From Gnetum montanum (taxonomy: Eukaryota; Streptophyta; Gnetopsida; Gnetales; Gnetaceae), in NCBI GenBank assembly GCA_015680685.1, contig MNCI01004170.1, positions 808,119 to 838,842 on the forward strand: a stretch of 30,724 bases of DNA. Reading direction: 5' to 3'. The position numbers and the translations under genes were made by a program. Shown one piece after another: positions 11,701 through 22,358 of the stretch. The notes under the pieces are model-generated. The model had not been told where the DNA came from and searched no databases. It saw nothing but the letters and a program-made list of their open reading frames with translations. Within the stretch, counting starts at the first letter, position 1, and each line of letters begins with the position of its first letter.

Positions 11701-14700
11701 AGGAATTAAAATTTACGTTAAAATGCAATACCATTAAAACTAGAGTTTTCGAATTAAACATCACAATTCCTGATCAAAACAGTGTGGTTTAGAATATGTA
11801 ATGTTCAAAAACTTGCAAAGACTGAAGAAATCCGGGTGAAATTTTCAATAAGAGGTAGAAAAGTTCATCATAATTTCCCTGTCACTTCTTTGCTAATAAT
11901 GGGTGTTCACATTAAACACAAAAATGAATTTTTAAAAGAAATTTTGAGGCTGAAAGGATTGACAGCAATTTCAAGTAGACGATATATAAGGTATGTCTAT
12001 AGGAGTTGTAAGCTCAATGATAAAGAAGAAAAATCAAAGATCACTCAGACACTTCATAATCAAGGATAATAAAAGGCTTAAATTGTCAAATGCATAAAAA
12101 CAGCGTCCTCGGTTTAAAAAGCTGCACTGTGAATACTGAATATTAACAGTATATGGAATAACAGATGTTGGCAAATGCTCTGATTGAACATTCTTATATG
12201 GGTCAATGGAGGTAAACAAGTGATTCGTGCAAAAAAAATAGAACATGAAAATAACTACAGAAGAAAAATACAAAGCAGAACCCTTTATTAAAAATAATAA
12301 ATTATTTTATCAGAAGGTTCTTGAAATGAAGGAAGAAAATTTTGAAGAATCAACAAAGAAGGATGTTACAAAGCTTACAATTTCAAAGGAAGAGAAATAA
12401 ATACATCTATACACAGAGACAACAAACAAAGCACTGAACGGTATAGACAATAAATACATGCTTCATCGGTGTATATCACGATGCAAACTAGCAATGCCGT
12501 TGCTCCAACAAAACTATAATGATCAATAACAGATAACTCAATCAAAAGGACACTATCCCAGAGAGTCAAAATTACAGTTGAAGAAAAACAAGGACAAGTT
12601 CATGTGCAGACTTAGAACTTTATATTTAGGGCTAACCTAATGTTTGATTGTCGAGAGAATATACTGTTTATACAAAGGCCACGCAAATGTTTCTATTGGT
12701 CCCCCCACATCTAATAAAACCCTATGTAATGTATGCATATGAAAACAAAAATTTAATTTTTTCTTTAAAAAAACCAGACAATAAACAGACAGACCTGAAC
12801 AAAAGAATAACTACGATGGAAGGCCACCCCAATACACTGATTTCAATGCTCAGTGTTTTTTTACTTAGTGGGAAAAAGGGGCAAAAGCTCAAACTTTTGC
12901 AGGGTTATCCATAAATTTATTACATTTGCAAAATACAATAAACCAGGAAGGCAAGTCCGGATACCTTATTTCCTTGGTTACTTCAAAGTGCAAACAGAAA
13001 AAAGTAATGAACAGTCTTTTAGACAATTACATTTGGTGCTCAGAATTTATTGGGTTAGGGCTTCCGATGCAATTCAAATACCAGATAGACTTCCTGCAAA
13101 GATTTTCGCAATACCTTACATCCTTGTGTGGAATGTAAAGATGGGTGAGAAAGCCTTTACTTTATTAGTTTCTAGACACTACAATAGCGAATCATTTAAA
13201 AACCCGAATAAGGTTGTCCTATTTAGAAACAACACCATCAGAAAACATGAGATGATAAAGAACTCCTTGCATATCATACCATTTAGATGGCAACAGCAAT
13301 GTCGACTGTATCCGTCACAGGAATCCTGATGACCAATAACTCCATACCACCAGCCTAGCATGTATAATTAATTATCAGAAAACAAGAAAACCCAGATGCA
13401 TTGTTAACTGCAACTTAATTTTGAAAAAGAAAAATCTATATGGAACTTTTGAGACCATGAAAATAGTTTCAAATACTGATACAGGTGTAACAGAGGATTA
13501 CAAACCATAAGGAAATTCTTTGTTCCTTCTCCACTGAATTTCCACTTTATCACCGGGGTATAGATCATTTAAACAATCAGAAATATGAAGGTCGTGGGCA
13601 GTAGTATCAATAGGAGGTGATCGTAGCCGGTCCCAGTGTATCCCATCCTCAATTACAATAGTCCGATGGCCATGGGGTGGATATCTGCAATGATATCCCT
13701 TTATTTCTAATTACATAATTCAAATAAATATTCAAATGTTTTACATATATTTAGAGGACGTTTGCAAATATGTTAGATTCTTTACTCAGCCAAAAACCTG
13801 AAACACGTATATGACATAAAGCAATATCTAAAGCAAGGTAATTTTGCATGTCGATTTCCAAATTCTGTGTGTAAGCCTTTCTCAAAAGAACATGGCATCT
13901 AAAATATCTTGGCTTATAGAAACTACAAATTACAATTATTATAATCATTATTATTATTTCTGCTTTGCACTTACGCCTCTTGGAGACATCTGTATATTTG
14001 GGAATAAAAAACAGCGACAAAAATGTTCCAGGAAAATCCATCTCATGTACCTGGCTTGAAATGTGTCTGTTGCACTGTTATAGCTAACTTCTGCATCATA
14101 GCATGAAAGCATAAACCCCACATGTCCATGCTGCAAGAGGCAGAACGATGTTCCAATAAGCATGCATGAAACAATACAAGCCATTACTGAGTCTGTATCC
14201 GAAGAAGCTTCAACTAACTTACAAACCAACTAGCTGCTGCTACAAGCCATATCTACTGATCGATCTGCTAATTTTCCAATTAGTAAAAAATTTTGCTAGA
14301 AAGCTAACTTTGTGAGATTTTTTATTTAGGGTTGCCAAAATGACTAATTTTGTTAATTGAATTTCTATTGGTTTTTGATGTACAGAAGTTGAAATGTACG
14401 AAATTTGCAGAAAAACAGAAGTACCTCACGGTTATAGACCTGGGCAGGAAACAAGAATTTGCCACTCTCCAGGGAACGGTAGCAGGCCATCACTGAATCA
14501 CAAGGTATGCTGCTGGTACCCCTTTTCCCAAAGTCATGTCTTGATCTGAGCCATGAAATTGGCCATAAACAAGCCAATGAGCCCAACCAGTGTTTGGACT
14601 TGTAACTGTCAAGAATCCCTTGCTCTTTATTCCTGGCGACAGACCTCTGCCATTCCTTGTGAGCTGCAGACCCCACAAGCTTACCCCATTTCTTATTGAG

Positions 14701-15102
14701 CTGCATCTCCCACAGCCGATCGCTGCTGCACCTCTCCCTCAGATCTGTGCACACTGCAGCCATTCTGCATAGGCTTGCAGGTGGAAGTCTGCTCAAAATG
14801 GCCTCCAGAGCCAAGTCAGGCAAATCTAAAAGAGAATAACTCGTTGTTGGTTCTTCCATTTTTTCTAACTTCTGATGACTGTTGCCCTTCAAGCACATGG
14901 ATGCAGAGGAAGAGTCCTTGACCAGCCTCCTGGTGTTGATGAAATCAAAGAGTAGCTGAGATAACCCCCCACTGCACCAGATTGGTAGACAATTCATCCT
15001 ACTCTTTCCACATCTCCGGAGCCATAGCATCAAAGGCTGAACAAAAATTGTTTGGGATACCAGCAGAAAGGAAAGGCAGGATATCAGGATGAACAACAAC
15101 AT
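8703..15102 (-). CDS. F-box protein, At2g32560/At2g26850-like, five exons, 399 residues
   Basis: The coding exons on the minus strand are 15102-14425, 14130-14051, 13684-13506, 13354-13280 and 8890-8703. Each intron has GT/AG ends, the phases fit and the joined frame is open for 399 codons to a TGA. The start ATG at 15102 has an in-frame TAG four codons upstream. Residues 1-24 form a hydrophobic segment ([16 protein letters not shown]...), a possible membrane anchor. Residues about 88-137 are the F-box ([20 protein letters not shown], then LCRMAAVC and LWE), which binds SKP1 in SCF ubiquitin ligases. The C-terminal part holds motifs I recall from this plant family: [62 protein letters not shown] and FYGGVRKL. 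The substrate is not known. The gene appears intact among dead retroelements. Confidence 0.95.
8891..13279 (-). other. Intron 4 of the F-box gene (4389 bases)
   Basis: The donor is AATG/GTATGA at 13280/13279 and the acceptor TTGACAG/AT at 8891/8890. The junction makes a GAT codon, giving Asp in the expected [10 protein letters not shown] context. The other introns are 294 (intron 1), 366 (intron 2) and 151 bases (intron 3), so this one is more than ten times longer. It holds a SINE at about 9719-9908. The rest is AT-rich with no coding sequence or element I recognise; open frames in it, such as a 158-codon one at 12853-13329 that runs antisense over exon 4, look accidental. Confidence 0.9.
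9719..9908 (+). mobile_element. tRNA-derived SINE in antisense to the F-box gene
   Basis: A pol III A box (TAGCCTAGTGG, 9756-9766) and B box (GGTTCGATTCT, 9799-9809) lie 32 bases apart, as in a tRNA. The surrounding sequence does not fold into a proper acceptor stem, so it is a tRNA-derived element and not a tRNA gene. The tail (about 9850-9900) ends GGTTCCAACACCCCCTA and recurs at about 18790-18846. Flanking direct repeats TAACTTCAAT at 9709-9718 and 9909-9918 could be the target duplication. A shorter alternative pair is AAAGAA at 9739 and 9901, which would start the element at 9745. Confidence 0.7.
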
Positions 15103-15600
15103 TAGAGATGCCTAATTACCCCGACTCTGAGGCCTTTTTGCCACAGATTACTTGGCCTCAATCATCTGAAAATTCTTGCATCACCAACCTACTCCAATCA
15201 AAATCATGAAAATAATCAAATTCAAATGTATGGAGCTGATTGTTTCAGCATAAAATCTGGCTTTACTGAATTGGTCAAGAAATCTTTCAGAAAAACAAAC
15301 TTCACACCAAAACTGGTATAATTAAATCCCAACAACGCAAACAGGGTACCCAACTCTGGAAAACAGTTTTCGGCACACAGCGATCTCTAATCTAAGCTCA
15401 GCTGTTCAGAACTCACGAAAACAAAGCCAAACTCCGAACCTTGGAACTCGGCCTACTGAGCAATCCTAAAGCAGCAAAGGGATATTCTGAGCCCCCATCC
15501 AAATGCGGATATCTGATAACCACAAACCAAAATGCATCTAAATGGGCATCGACCAAGCGTTGTACGTGAATCATTTAATAAAAAATTCACTCATTCATGC

Positions 15601-15633
15601 GTCCGTCCGTCCGTCCATCCATCCATGCATCCA
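15601..15633. repeat. GTCC/ATCC tetranucleotide microsatellite
   Basis: Runs of GTCC pass into ATCC repeats, with one interruption (ATGC). It lies about 500 bases upstream of the F-box start codon, possibly inside its leader. Confidence 0.85.
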
Positions 15634-16476
15634 GGCAAAAGGGGGATCATTGGCAAGGCCAAGCAGGAGATTCGGCTCTGACATCTGCAGATATTGCCGG
15701 TCTTCCTTACATGGCAGATGTCAAACAGCATGCCATGTCTGCAATAATTAAACACCCATGAACAAGAAAATACGGGACACACAGAGGGTCCTGTGACTTC
15801 TAAATTTGTAAAATCTTATCACGTTGTCTTCCTCTTCCAATTTGAGCCAACAAAATTTCCCCCATTCCACTCCTTGAATAAAGGCAAAGCATCCACAGTT
15901 CGTCAAAACCGGAAAATAGAAAACAAACAGCTAACCTTAACCTTAACTTTGGTAAGTAGAAAGTCAGCCGGTAACCTTCCTACCTACCAGGAGAGAATGA
16001 ACAGTGCAGCTGCAGCAGCAGCAGTTACGAGCCTCCTGTTGGCTTTTCCGTGTTTGATTGTTTCACGATCATCGTCATTTTCCAACACAAACAAAAATCA
16101 GAGACAGAGAGAGAAAAAGGGTCACCAAAATTACGCAGAAGCTGCTGCAGCAGCTGCAGTTGCAGTACCTAACGGCGCCTCTCTCTTTTTCTCTCCCTGC
16201 TCTACCAGCTCAGGCCAGAAAACACAGAAAAAAAGGGAGAGAAAAACAAACAAACCAAACCAGACCACATTGAGCTGATAAAACAAATGGGATTGGTGTT
16301 TTATGGTGGGGAAAACGAGGGAAAGTTTCGTATAATAATCTCCGGATTTGGAGGAACTGAATCATCGTCATCATCATCATGCTCATGCCTTTCCCATCTT
16401 TCTGCGACCGCCGCAGAATTAGACCGGGTCGGCAAAAATAACCGCAACAACTGCTGGTTTTTCTGGTGCCAGATAT

Positions 16477-16490
16477 TCTCTCTCTCTCTC
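16477..16490. repeat. CT/GA dinucleotide tract
   Basis: A run of CT units on the + strand reads as GA on the strand of the F-box gene. GA-rich tracts are frequent in plant promoters and leaders; a role here is not shown. Confidence 0.7.
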
Positions 16491-17880
16491 ACTCGGCATC
16501 TTTCTGATTAAGCAAGCGTGTGAATTTTACTGCTGGCCAAGAAATCGCAGCACGCCACGTTAGCCCATACAAACATCCCTCCCCGGACTCTAACAGACAG
16601 CACGAATCCTGTTTTAACAAGTAATCACAACCACATCCCTTCACCCCCACTGTTAACAAATCAGGATCGAATTCTTGTTAGAAATCAATTTGATATTCCT
16701 GATCCGGATCCTAACAGGGAAAATTTCTTCAAAAGTTGTTATTGGATCGTTGCATTTCGGAGGAGACAATCAGGATATTTTTGGTTTGTCAGCGAGTTTC
16801 TTAGGAATCTATGAAACCCTTTCTTGGATTCTTGAATTTTCGAGAAAACAAAGTGAAAGATATGCGTGACATTTTCTGGTTCCCTGCGTTCCATAAACTA
16901 AAACCAAAAAGAAAAAAAAAAGAAATACCAACCTTTTACGGTGTCTAATTGTTCCCAAAAAAGTGAGAAACCGAATCTCTATAATCCTCCAGAAGCTTCG
17001 GCTTCTCTTTGTTTAAAAAAACAATAGAAAAACCTTGTACCGAAATTCCATTAAAAAATTCCTTCTGGGTTTCCGAAACAAGTTTAAATATTTTGCTGGG
17101 TTTCTGGAATTACTTCAAGAACTTTTTCCGGGTCTGCTGCATTTTGGTCGAAACATTCCTGCAATCCCCAAGAAAGCTATGCAACTATGGGTTTGCATTA
17201 GCTTAATAAAAAAGCTTGTAAAACCTGTCATGGTTTCCGCATTTCTTTCTGTAACCGCATTCATCATCATCAATGGACCCTACAATGCGACTTTAATCAC
17301 AATTTGTGCTGTTTTCATGTTCCACTTTTGCAAAAGGGACAGAGATCATGGCCATGGCCATGGCCAGAGCATATCCTGTAACAACAACAGTAACAGTAAC
17401 ATTAACAGTAACATTATCATGTTTCTTGTTTTTGTTGGCCACTGACCATCGCTCCATTAGCTTTGCCTAAACAACTTATCCTAAAGTGGGTTTTGTCTTC
17501 TCTTTTGGGGAAGCGCTGCCGCATTGCTCAAGATTTTGTCTTCTCTGTAATTATCGTAAACAGCAAACTCTGTCAAAAGCATCGTCATTTAATAATTATA
17601 TTCAATGCTGTAATGCTCCCCCGATCTGGACAAGCTTGTTAGGTGTAGTAAACAAGGATTAAAGTCATTGTACAGAATCTAGACATGATTAGCTTGCGTC
17701 TGCTGTTGCTTGTGACCTATGGCACTTTGTTTGATGACTCAAGTTCCCCGGCTGCATAAGTAAGGTTTCTGTGAACTTGTTTAACGCAATTATGGTATGG
17801 GTGTGGTAGCTTTGCCTATTGTTTGTGTGTGTGGGGCAGATTTGTTTTGGTTGGCACATGATTCTTCTGGAACGAATATG

Positions 17881-17900
17881 TGAGAGAGAGAGAGAGAGAG
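17881..17900. repeat. GA dinucleotide microsatellite
   Basis: A GA run on the + strand about 2.8 kb upstream of the F-box start codon, followed by a T run at about 17967-17979. Confidence 0.85.
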
Positions 17901-18200
17901 GCGCAGTATGTGGCTTTGTTTTTAAACATTTCAAACGAATATCCGCCTCACAATGTGCCGCATCTTTTTTTTTTTTTTTAAATGCCAACCCTGCATAAGT
18001 CAGCATCATGGAACAGGTATAAACCCATGGCGTTTGGCCTGGTTTAGGGACTCGATGTTGTCGTTCATCCCATGGAGTGCCGTGGCTTTTCGTTTGCCCT
18101 CTACCCACCATACATACAAGGACGAATTGCCAAGATGATGGCTAGACTTGTTCAAGTCCTTGTAACTACACAAGTTCAATGTGACTTATCATGACCACTC

Positions 18201-19271
18201 ACATGTAGTCTACGTTGAAATTATAGCTTAAATCACGTCAACTTTACCTCGAGTGGCTCAATGGTAAGTTAAATTATAGCTTGAATCACATCACCTTTAT
18301 GACTTGTGTGGTTATAAGTTTGCATTGTTGGAACCCATCCTTGATTATCTGTAGCTAAACCTTTTTTGTTTTGATACACCTTAAATGGATCCAAAACATT
18401 CTAACGACGTGATTCTTTGCAAAAGTTTAATAACATAATAATACTTCAAGCATAATTTGACTAGTGCAACCTTTCACCTATAAAGTATTGGTTCATTTTT
18501 TATGGGTAACGGGTTGTAATTTTTCAAGGCCAATGGAGATATTCATCCCCAACCCATATTGTAATTGTATGAAAAAAGTGAGACAAAATGGAAAAGTTAC
18601 AAGTACTCTATGATGATGTAGAGGATATTACAAATTAGCACAAAAACTAAGAGAAGGATGATTATGTAATGAAATGTCAATATTAAAATATAGATGTTAT
18701 ATATCTTGGAGCTTATAATCAAATTGTTGCAAGCAAGAGATTCTTTATTTATATTACACTTGAGGTATTGTTATATTCTTTATATGTTGGTTATATATAT
18801 TGGGATGTACCTATAATCAAAATGTTTCTAGTCCTAACACCCCCTCCCCTTAAAAGAAACCTAAAGAGGAAGTTGGAACCCAAAAGAAGTTGCATTTAGG
18901 AAGGTCCTAGGTGGGCGGGGTGGGTTGGTGCATGGTAGAGGGTTATTAGAATTAAGACTCATAGTAAACTTATTATTTTAAAACTTATAGTTTCTTTCTT
19001 TCCTTCTTTACATATCTCTCTCTTGTTAAGGTTTCAACAATGAAATTGATTTCTCCATAATTATCTTTTTCCCACGAGGGATGCTAAATTACTTTCAAGT
19101 TCTTCTATCATCATTGAAGTTTCTACTTCTTCTACTAATGCGTAAATTTTTGTAGATTTTCAAAATTTGGATTAATAAGCTAACAAGAAGAAATTTATGA
19201 TGCCTTCTTTTAGTAATGTTGTTGTAAAGAAGATGTCTAATTTTGTTATTTGTGATTATATATATGATGTA
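18201..19271. other. Non-coding stretch with SINE-like remnants
   Basis: An A-box-like TGGCTCAATGGTAAG at 18254-18268 lies between two imperfect direct repeats (18218-18248 and 18271-18301). At about 18790-18846 the sequence matches the tail of the SINE at 9850-9900: a TATATA stretch, then TTGGGATGTACCTATAAT, then CTAACACCCCCT. No good B box is visible between these two parts, so this is either a diverged, interrupted copy or two fragments. No coding sequence is seen. Confidence 0.45.
18218..18301 (+). repeat. Imperfect direct repeat, 31 bases, twice
   Basis: AAATTATAGCTTAAATCACG begins at 18218 and AAATTATAGCTTGAATCACA at 18271. The units continue in similar sequence for about 31 bases, with a period of 53 bases. 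Confidence 0.8.
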
Positions 19272-20159
19272 TGATGAGCGGCAAGGTACCCCTATGCCCA
19301 ACCATACGAAACATAAACGTTCATGTGCAATCCAGTCAAATTCTGCAAACTATAGTTACTAAGTACACTAGAGCTAAGTAGTGTGTGTGTGTTGTTCGTT
19401 CATTGTCTTCCCAGTCCCACTTGTGGAATGCAATTATATGGTTAAGTGTGATTAAGGTGTAAGATTTTTATTGTTTTGTGTTTTTATAGAATTACTCACC
19501 TAGAACAAGAATAAAAATAAGAGTGATTAAAAATAAAAGGAATTAATTACTAAGGAAACTAAAGTCTAATCTAGCCTAACACAAGTAACTGTTCCCACTT
19601 CTTGGATACATCCTAAACGTCGTGCAAACACTACTAGGCTGTCAAATGCTAATCGTTTCTAAGCTACCAAGTGTCACATGTATGCTCGAAAGGGTCGTGC
19701 TTATGTATCTTAATAAGTTGCTTGATTAATCAAAATTAATTACTGCATAAATAACATTAATGTAAATTGCATGAAATATAAATGCATAAGAAAGAAAATC
19801 TTAAGTGCTGCAATGAATGGATCAAAGAGCTCGTCTTTATTGCCAACACAATGGTGTGCTCAGGTACATCAATGCTTGAATAAAGATCTGTTCACACTTA
19901 GACCTTCTACTACGGGCACTTGAAAAATATTCTAACTTTCAAATGGACAAACTGCAAGAGTTTCACTACTTGACTACCAAAAAACTTACTCCAATTGTGT
20001 GCCTAGGCGTAGTATTTATAGACCTAGGAGTAACCTTGTGATATCAAATATATGGTATCACATCTTGGGTCACGATATCGCATACCCAATATCGTGTACC
20101 AAATATTGCGGCCACCTTGATATCAAAGTGATGAAAATGATGAAAAACATGATTTATCA
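19272..20159 (-). repeat. 3' LTR of the minus-strand Tat/Athila-type element
   Basis: On the minus strand it starts TGATAAATCATG after a G-run and ends CGCTCATCA, giving TG...CA ends over 888 bases. It aligns with the plus-strand LTR ending at 26594; shared parts include the TATAAATA box (20020-20013), ATCTTTATTC, GGCAATAAAGACGA and GTACCTTGCC near the end. The U3 (about 20035-20130) holds several GATATC-centred palindromes. The match to the other LTR fixes the inner end, and the primer site there confirms it. Confidence 0.85.
20035..20130 (-). repeat. GATATC palindrome cluster in U3
   Basis: Within about 95 bases upstream of the LTR TATA box lie GTGATATCA, GGTATCAC, CACGATATCG, CCAATATCGTG and TTGATATCAA. 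They may be paired binding sites of the element's promoter. The plus-strand copy has lost this part of its LTR, so it cannot be compared within the window. Confidence 0.65.
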
Positions 20160-20170
20160 TACCCCCACGA
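20160..20170 (-). other. Polypurine tract of the minus-strand element
   Basis: On the minus strand TCGTGGGGGTA directly precedes the LTR start TGATAAATC. This is the expected place for the plus-strand primer. Confidence 0.65.
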
Positions 20171-21360
20171 CTAAATGAAAACTCATCCTTGAGTACAGAA
20201 GAAGAGGAATAAGTCCTTTACAAAATATAATAGGGGACATGGACTTATTTAACTAACATGCAGAGTGACACAAAGAAAACAGACAAATACAAAAGTGCTC
20301 GAGCATATAATATGACAATGGTGTATACCATTAGGTGTTCATGACAACAGGAAAGAACATCAACAGATCCAAAGAACATCCAACCCCTCTTGGTAATAGA
20401 AGAATGAGGGAGAGATAGAAGAGATCCAGTGGTCATGAACAATCTCCCATGAGTGATATGGTTGCATCCTCCTTGGTGACAACAATCCCGCTTCCTGTCC
20501 ACACTTCTCATTACAACCACAACAAAACCAAGGATTAGTATATATGGTGCAATAGATAATGGCTAAATACCTTGTCTCGTCGGTGATTTTATCTAGCCAA
20601 GTTATGATTGTGATAGATTGGTTACTTGATGTTGTTAGTGGAAAGACTAACAAATGGGTTAAATAAGAGAAGCGATCCATATATTTTAGAAAAAGCTTAA
20701 CACAAGGAACACTAGAAAGAGGGTATTCACAACAATAAAAAAAGTTCATTACAAATAGTTGTGAAGGTGTGTACAATTGGATGAAATGGATGGGGTAAAT
20801 AAAAAGAAATTTTGATTGTAACAATATCTAAGGGTAAAGAACTTAACTTAACCAAACCAAAAGATATGCAAGTGGGTCCTCCCCAAAGCAGGCACATGCC
20901 TTTTATGCCCTTGCATAACTTCAAACCAAGGAGCCCATGGGCACCATGGATGATTAATGGTTACAGAAAGTTAAGTACAAAAACCCAAAAGTAACTAATT
21001 GAGAATCCTGACACATCAAACTAGAACATTGAATCAAAACATGAAACTGGTAGTGGGGTGAGGTATGAAAAGCATAGATGGATGACAGAGAGAGTGGAAT
21101 AGAGTTCCTAATTATGGTCACATGTAGTCCCTTGTGGAGTTTGTGGTTAATTAACTTGGTAGGATCCTTCCTCAGTCCAAATCAAAACCAACCACTTTCA
21201 GTGACTTTGCATTGACATTCTAAGGCAAGTCCATCCCCTGAGACACAAGAATGCTCCCACAAAACAACCACCATTCCAAATTGAAGTGAAGGTAGGAAGT
21301 GAGAAAGGGCCTTAGTTAGAGGAGACAAGACAAGTCTCATAACCAGTGCTTGTAGCCCCT

Positions 21361-21535
21361 TTATTTGGTCTAAGGGGTGTGCTTTGAATTCCCATGTTTT
21401 TTTATGGGAACCACACCATGCAAAGACCCATGCGTTTTTCGCATTTATTTTGTCCAAGGGGTGTGCTTTGAATCCTCATCTTTTTTTCTTTTTTTTGCTT
21501 TTGTAATGAGGACCACACCATGCAAGGACTTATGT
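21361..21535. repeat. Duplicated unit, each copy with a hairpin
   Basis: Unit 1 (21361-21432) and unit 2 (about 21445-21535) share AAGGGGTGTGCTTTGAA and CCACACCATGCAA. Between these, unit 1 has the stem TTCCCAT/ATGGGAA (21389-21395 with 21404-21410) and unit 2 TCCTCAT/ATGAGGA (21473-21479 with 21506-21512). Two positions differ between the stems, and both are compensated on the other arm. The loop of unit 2 is longer and T-rich. Confidence 0.8.
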
Positions 21536-22019
21536 GACTTCCTATTATGAAATGATGTGGAATGGTGAGAAGCTTCCGAGAACACTCTTGCACACAGGAA
21601 AACAAAAAAGCACAAAGAATACTACATCCCTTTGAAGCCACACCCTGTTCAAACCTTTGATTCCTTCCCGATTCCAGAAACTACACAAATCACAAATTTA
21701 TTAAAGTTATATTAATGAAGAAGAGACTACACACTTGCAAAACAAGGAAAAACATAGAGTATGTGGATGGGTGAATGATGTGGACTCATTGCCTGTTACA
21801 TAAAAAGAAACCATGTCCTAATCGTCAATACTGACATTTAGAGTCAGAAACTAGACATCAACAATCAAATTACAAATAAAGCATACCACTATCGGGTAGT
21901 GCATTACCATTGTACCTGCCACCTTATTAGCAATAAAAGTATGGAAACACATCAAACATAAGCAAACATAACCATAAAAGAAAGTAAAAGAGTAGACAAT
22001 AGATATTGAATATATTAAC

Positions 22020-22150
22020 ATTGGTGTAAAACAAAAATTAAGAAAAGACCAATAACCTTAAAAATACAAATATGTAAAATAAAGATGTAAAACAAAGAAG
22101 ATAAAAACAAAAAATTGTAAAACCAAAAATGTGGAAAACAAAAAAAATTA
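22020..22150. repeat. A-rich degenerate repeat
   Basis: Loosely repeated units of the type ATGTAAAACAAAGA recur through this stretch, which is almost free of C and G on the + strand. It sits just after the integrase remnant of the minus-strand element, where tandem repeats are common in the Tat group. Confidence 0.55.
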
Positions 22151-22175
22151 AAAAACTAAGGAGCTGTCAAAGGTG

Positions 22176-22358
22176 TTAGTATGGGTAGCCATCTCCCCCA
22201 CAACTAAGTTGAAAGGGAGAGATCTGAAAGATTGAGCATGGTTGTCCATTTGGTGAGGTGTTTGTTGAGTTGGTTGGCTTGGGCTCATAGAAAGGTTTTA
22301 TTTGTTGAATGTTGACTAGTTGTTTTTTGTCTATGCTGTCAAGTTTGTAGATGATCAT
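22176..22358 (-). pseudogene. Integrase C-terminal remnant
   Basis: The minus-strand frame reads YKLDSIDKKQLVNIQQIKPF, then YEPKP. A closing motif of the type N-x-x-x-LKPFYE is typical of the end of gypsy integrases. The sequence before it passes directly into the RNase H start, so the integrase core is absent. Confidence 0.65.

Larger units (their letters stand above)
15103..18200. other. 5' flank of the F-box gene: leader and probable promoter, simple repeats
   Basis: This is the upstream side of the minus-strand gene. I found no clear TATA box that would set the start of transcription. The stretch is rich in low-complexity tracts: GTCC/ATCC repeats, CAG/CTG-rich patches near 16005-16025 and 16140-16160, CT and GA runs, and GGCCAT repeats at 17350-17365. 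Open frames such as + 15793-16278 (161 codons) and + 17035-17445 (136 codons) follow these repeats and show no protein family. A minus-strand 63-codon frame at 15782-15591 could be an upstream ORF if the leader is that long. Confidence 0.5.
20171..22175 (-). other. 3' non-coding region between integrase and LTR
   Basis: About 2 kb without a recognisable protein. Open frames, such as the 154-codon one at 20824-20360, show no family motif. Tat and Athila elements often carry a long region here, with tandem repeats or an extra ORF; I see no env-like or other extra protein. It contains the duplicated hairpin unit at 21361-21535 and an A-rich degenerate repeat at 22020-22150. Confidence 0.6.

Noticed and set aside
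12853-13329. 158-codon + strand open frame
   Set aside because: It overlaps exon 4 of the F-box gene in antisense, shows no family motif and lies mostly in intron 4.
15601-15633. CRISPR-like or regulatory repeat
   Set aside because: It is a plain tetranucleotide microsatellite in plant nuclear DNA.
15928-15950. Telomere-like AACCTTAACCTTAAC
   Set aside because: Only two or three units, and not the plant repeat AAACCCT; it is too short to mean an interstitial telomere.
15793-16278. 161-codon + strand open frame with Ala and Lys runs
   Set aside because: The composition comes from CAG/CTG and GA-rich repeats, and no domain is visible.
17035-17445. 136-codon + strand open frame with a hydrophobic part and an Asn/Ser tail
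   Set aside because: The tail is made by AAC/AGT repeats and the HGHGHG by GGCCAT repeats; there is no recognisable family or second exon.
17689-18111. 140-codon minus-strand open frame
   Set aside because: Its Lys and Ser/Leu runs come from the T tract at about 17967-17979 and the GA repeat at 17881-17900; no domain is visible.
20360-20824. 154-codon minus-strand open frame as an env-like or extra ORF of the Tat/Athila element
   Set aside because: No signal peptide plus anchor pattern and no motif known to me; the frame is short compared with env-like ORFs of Athila.
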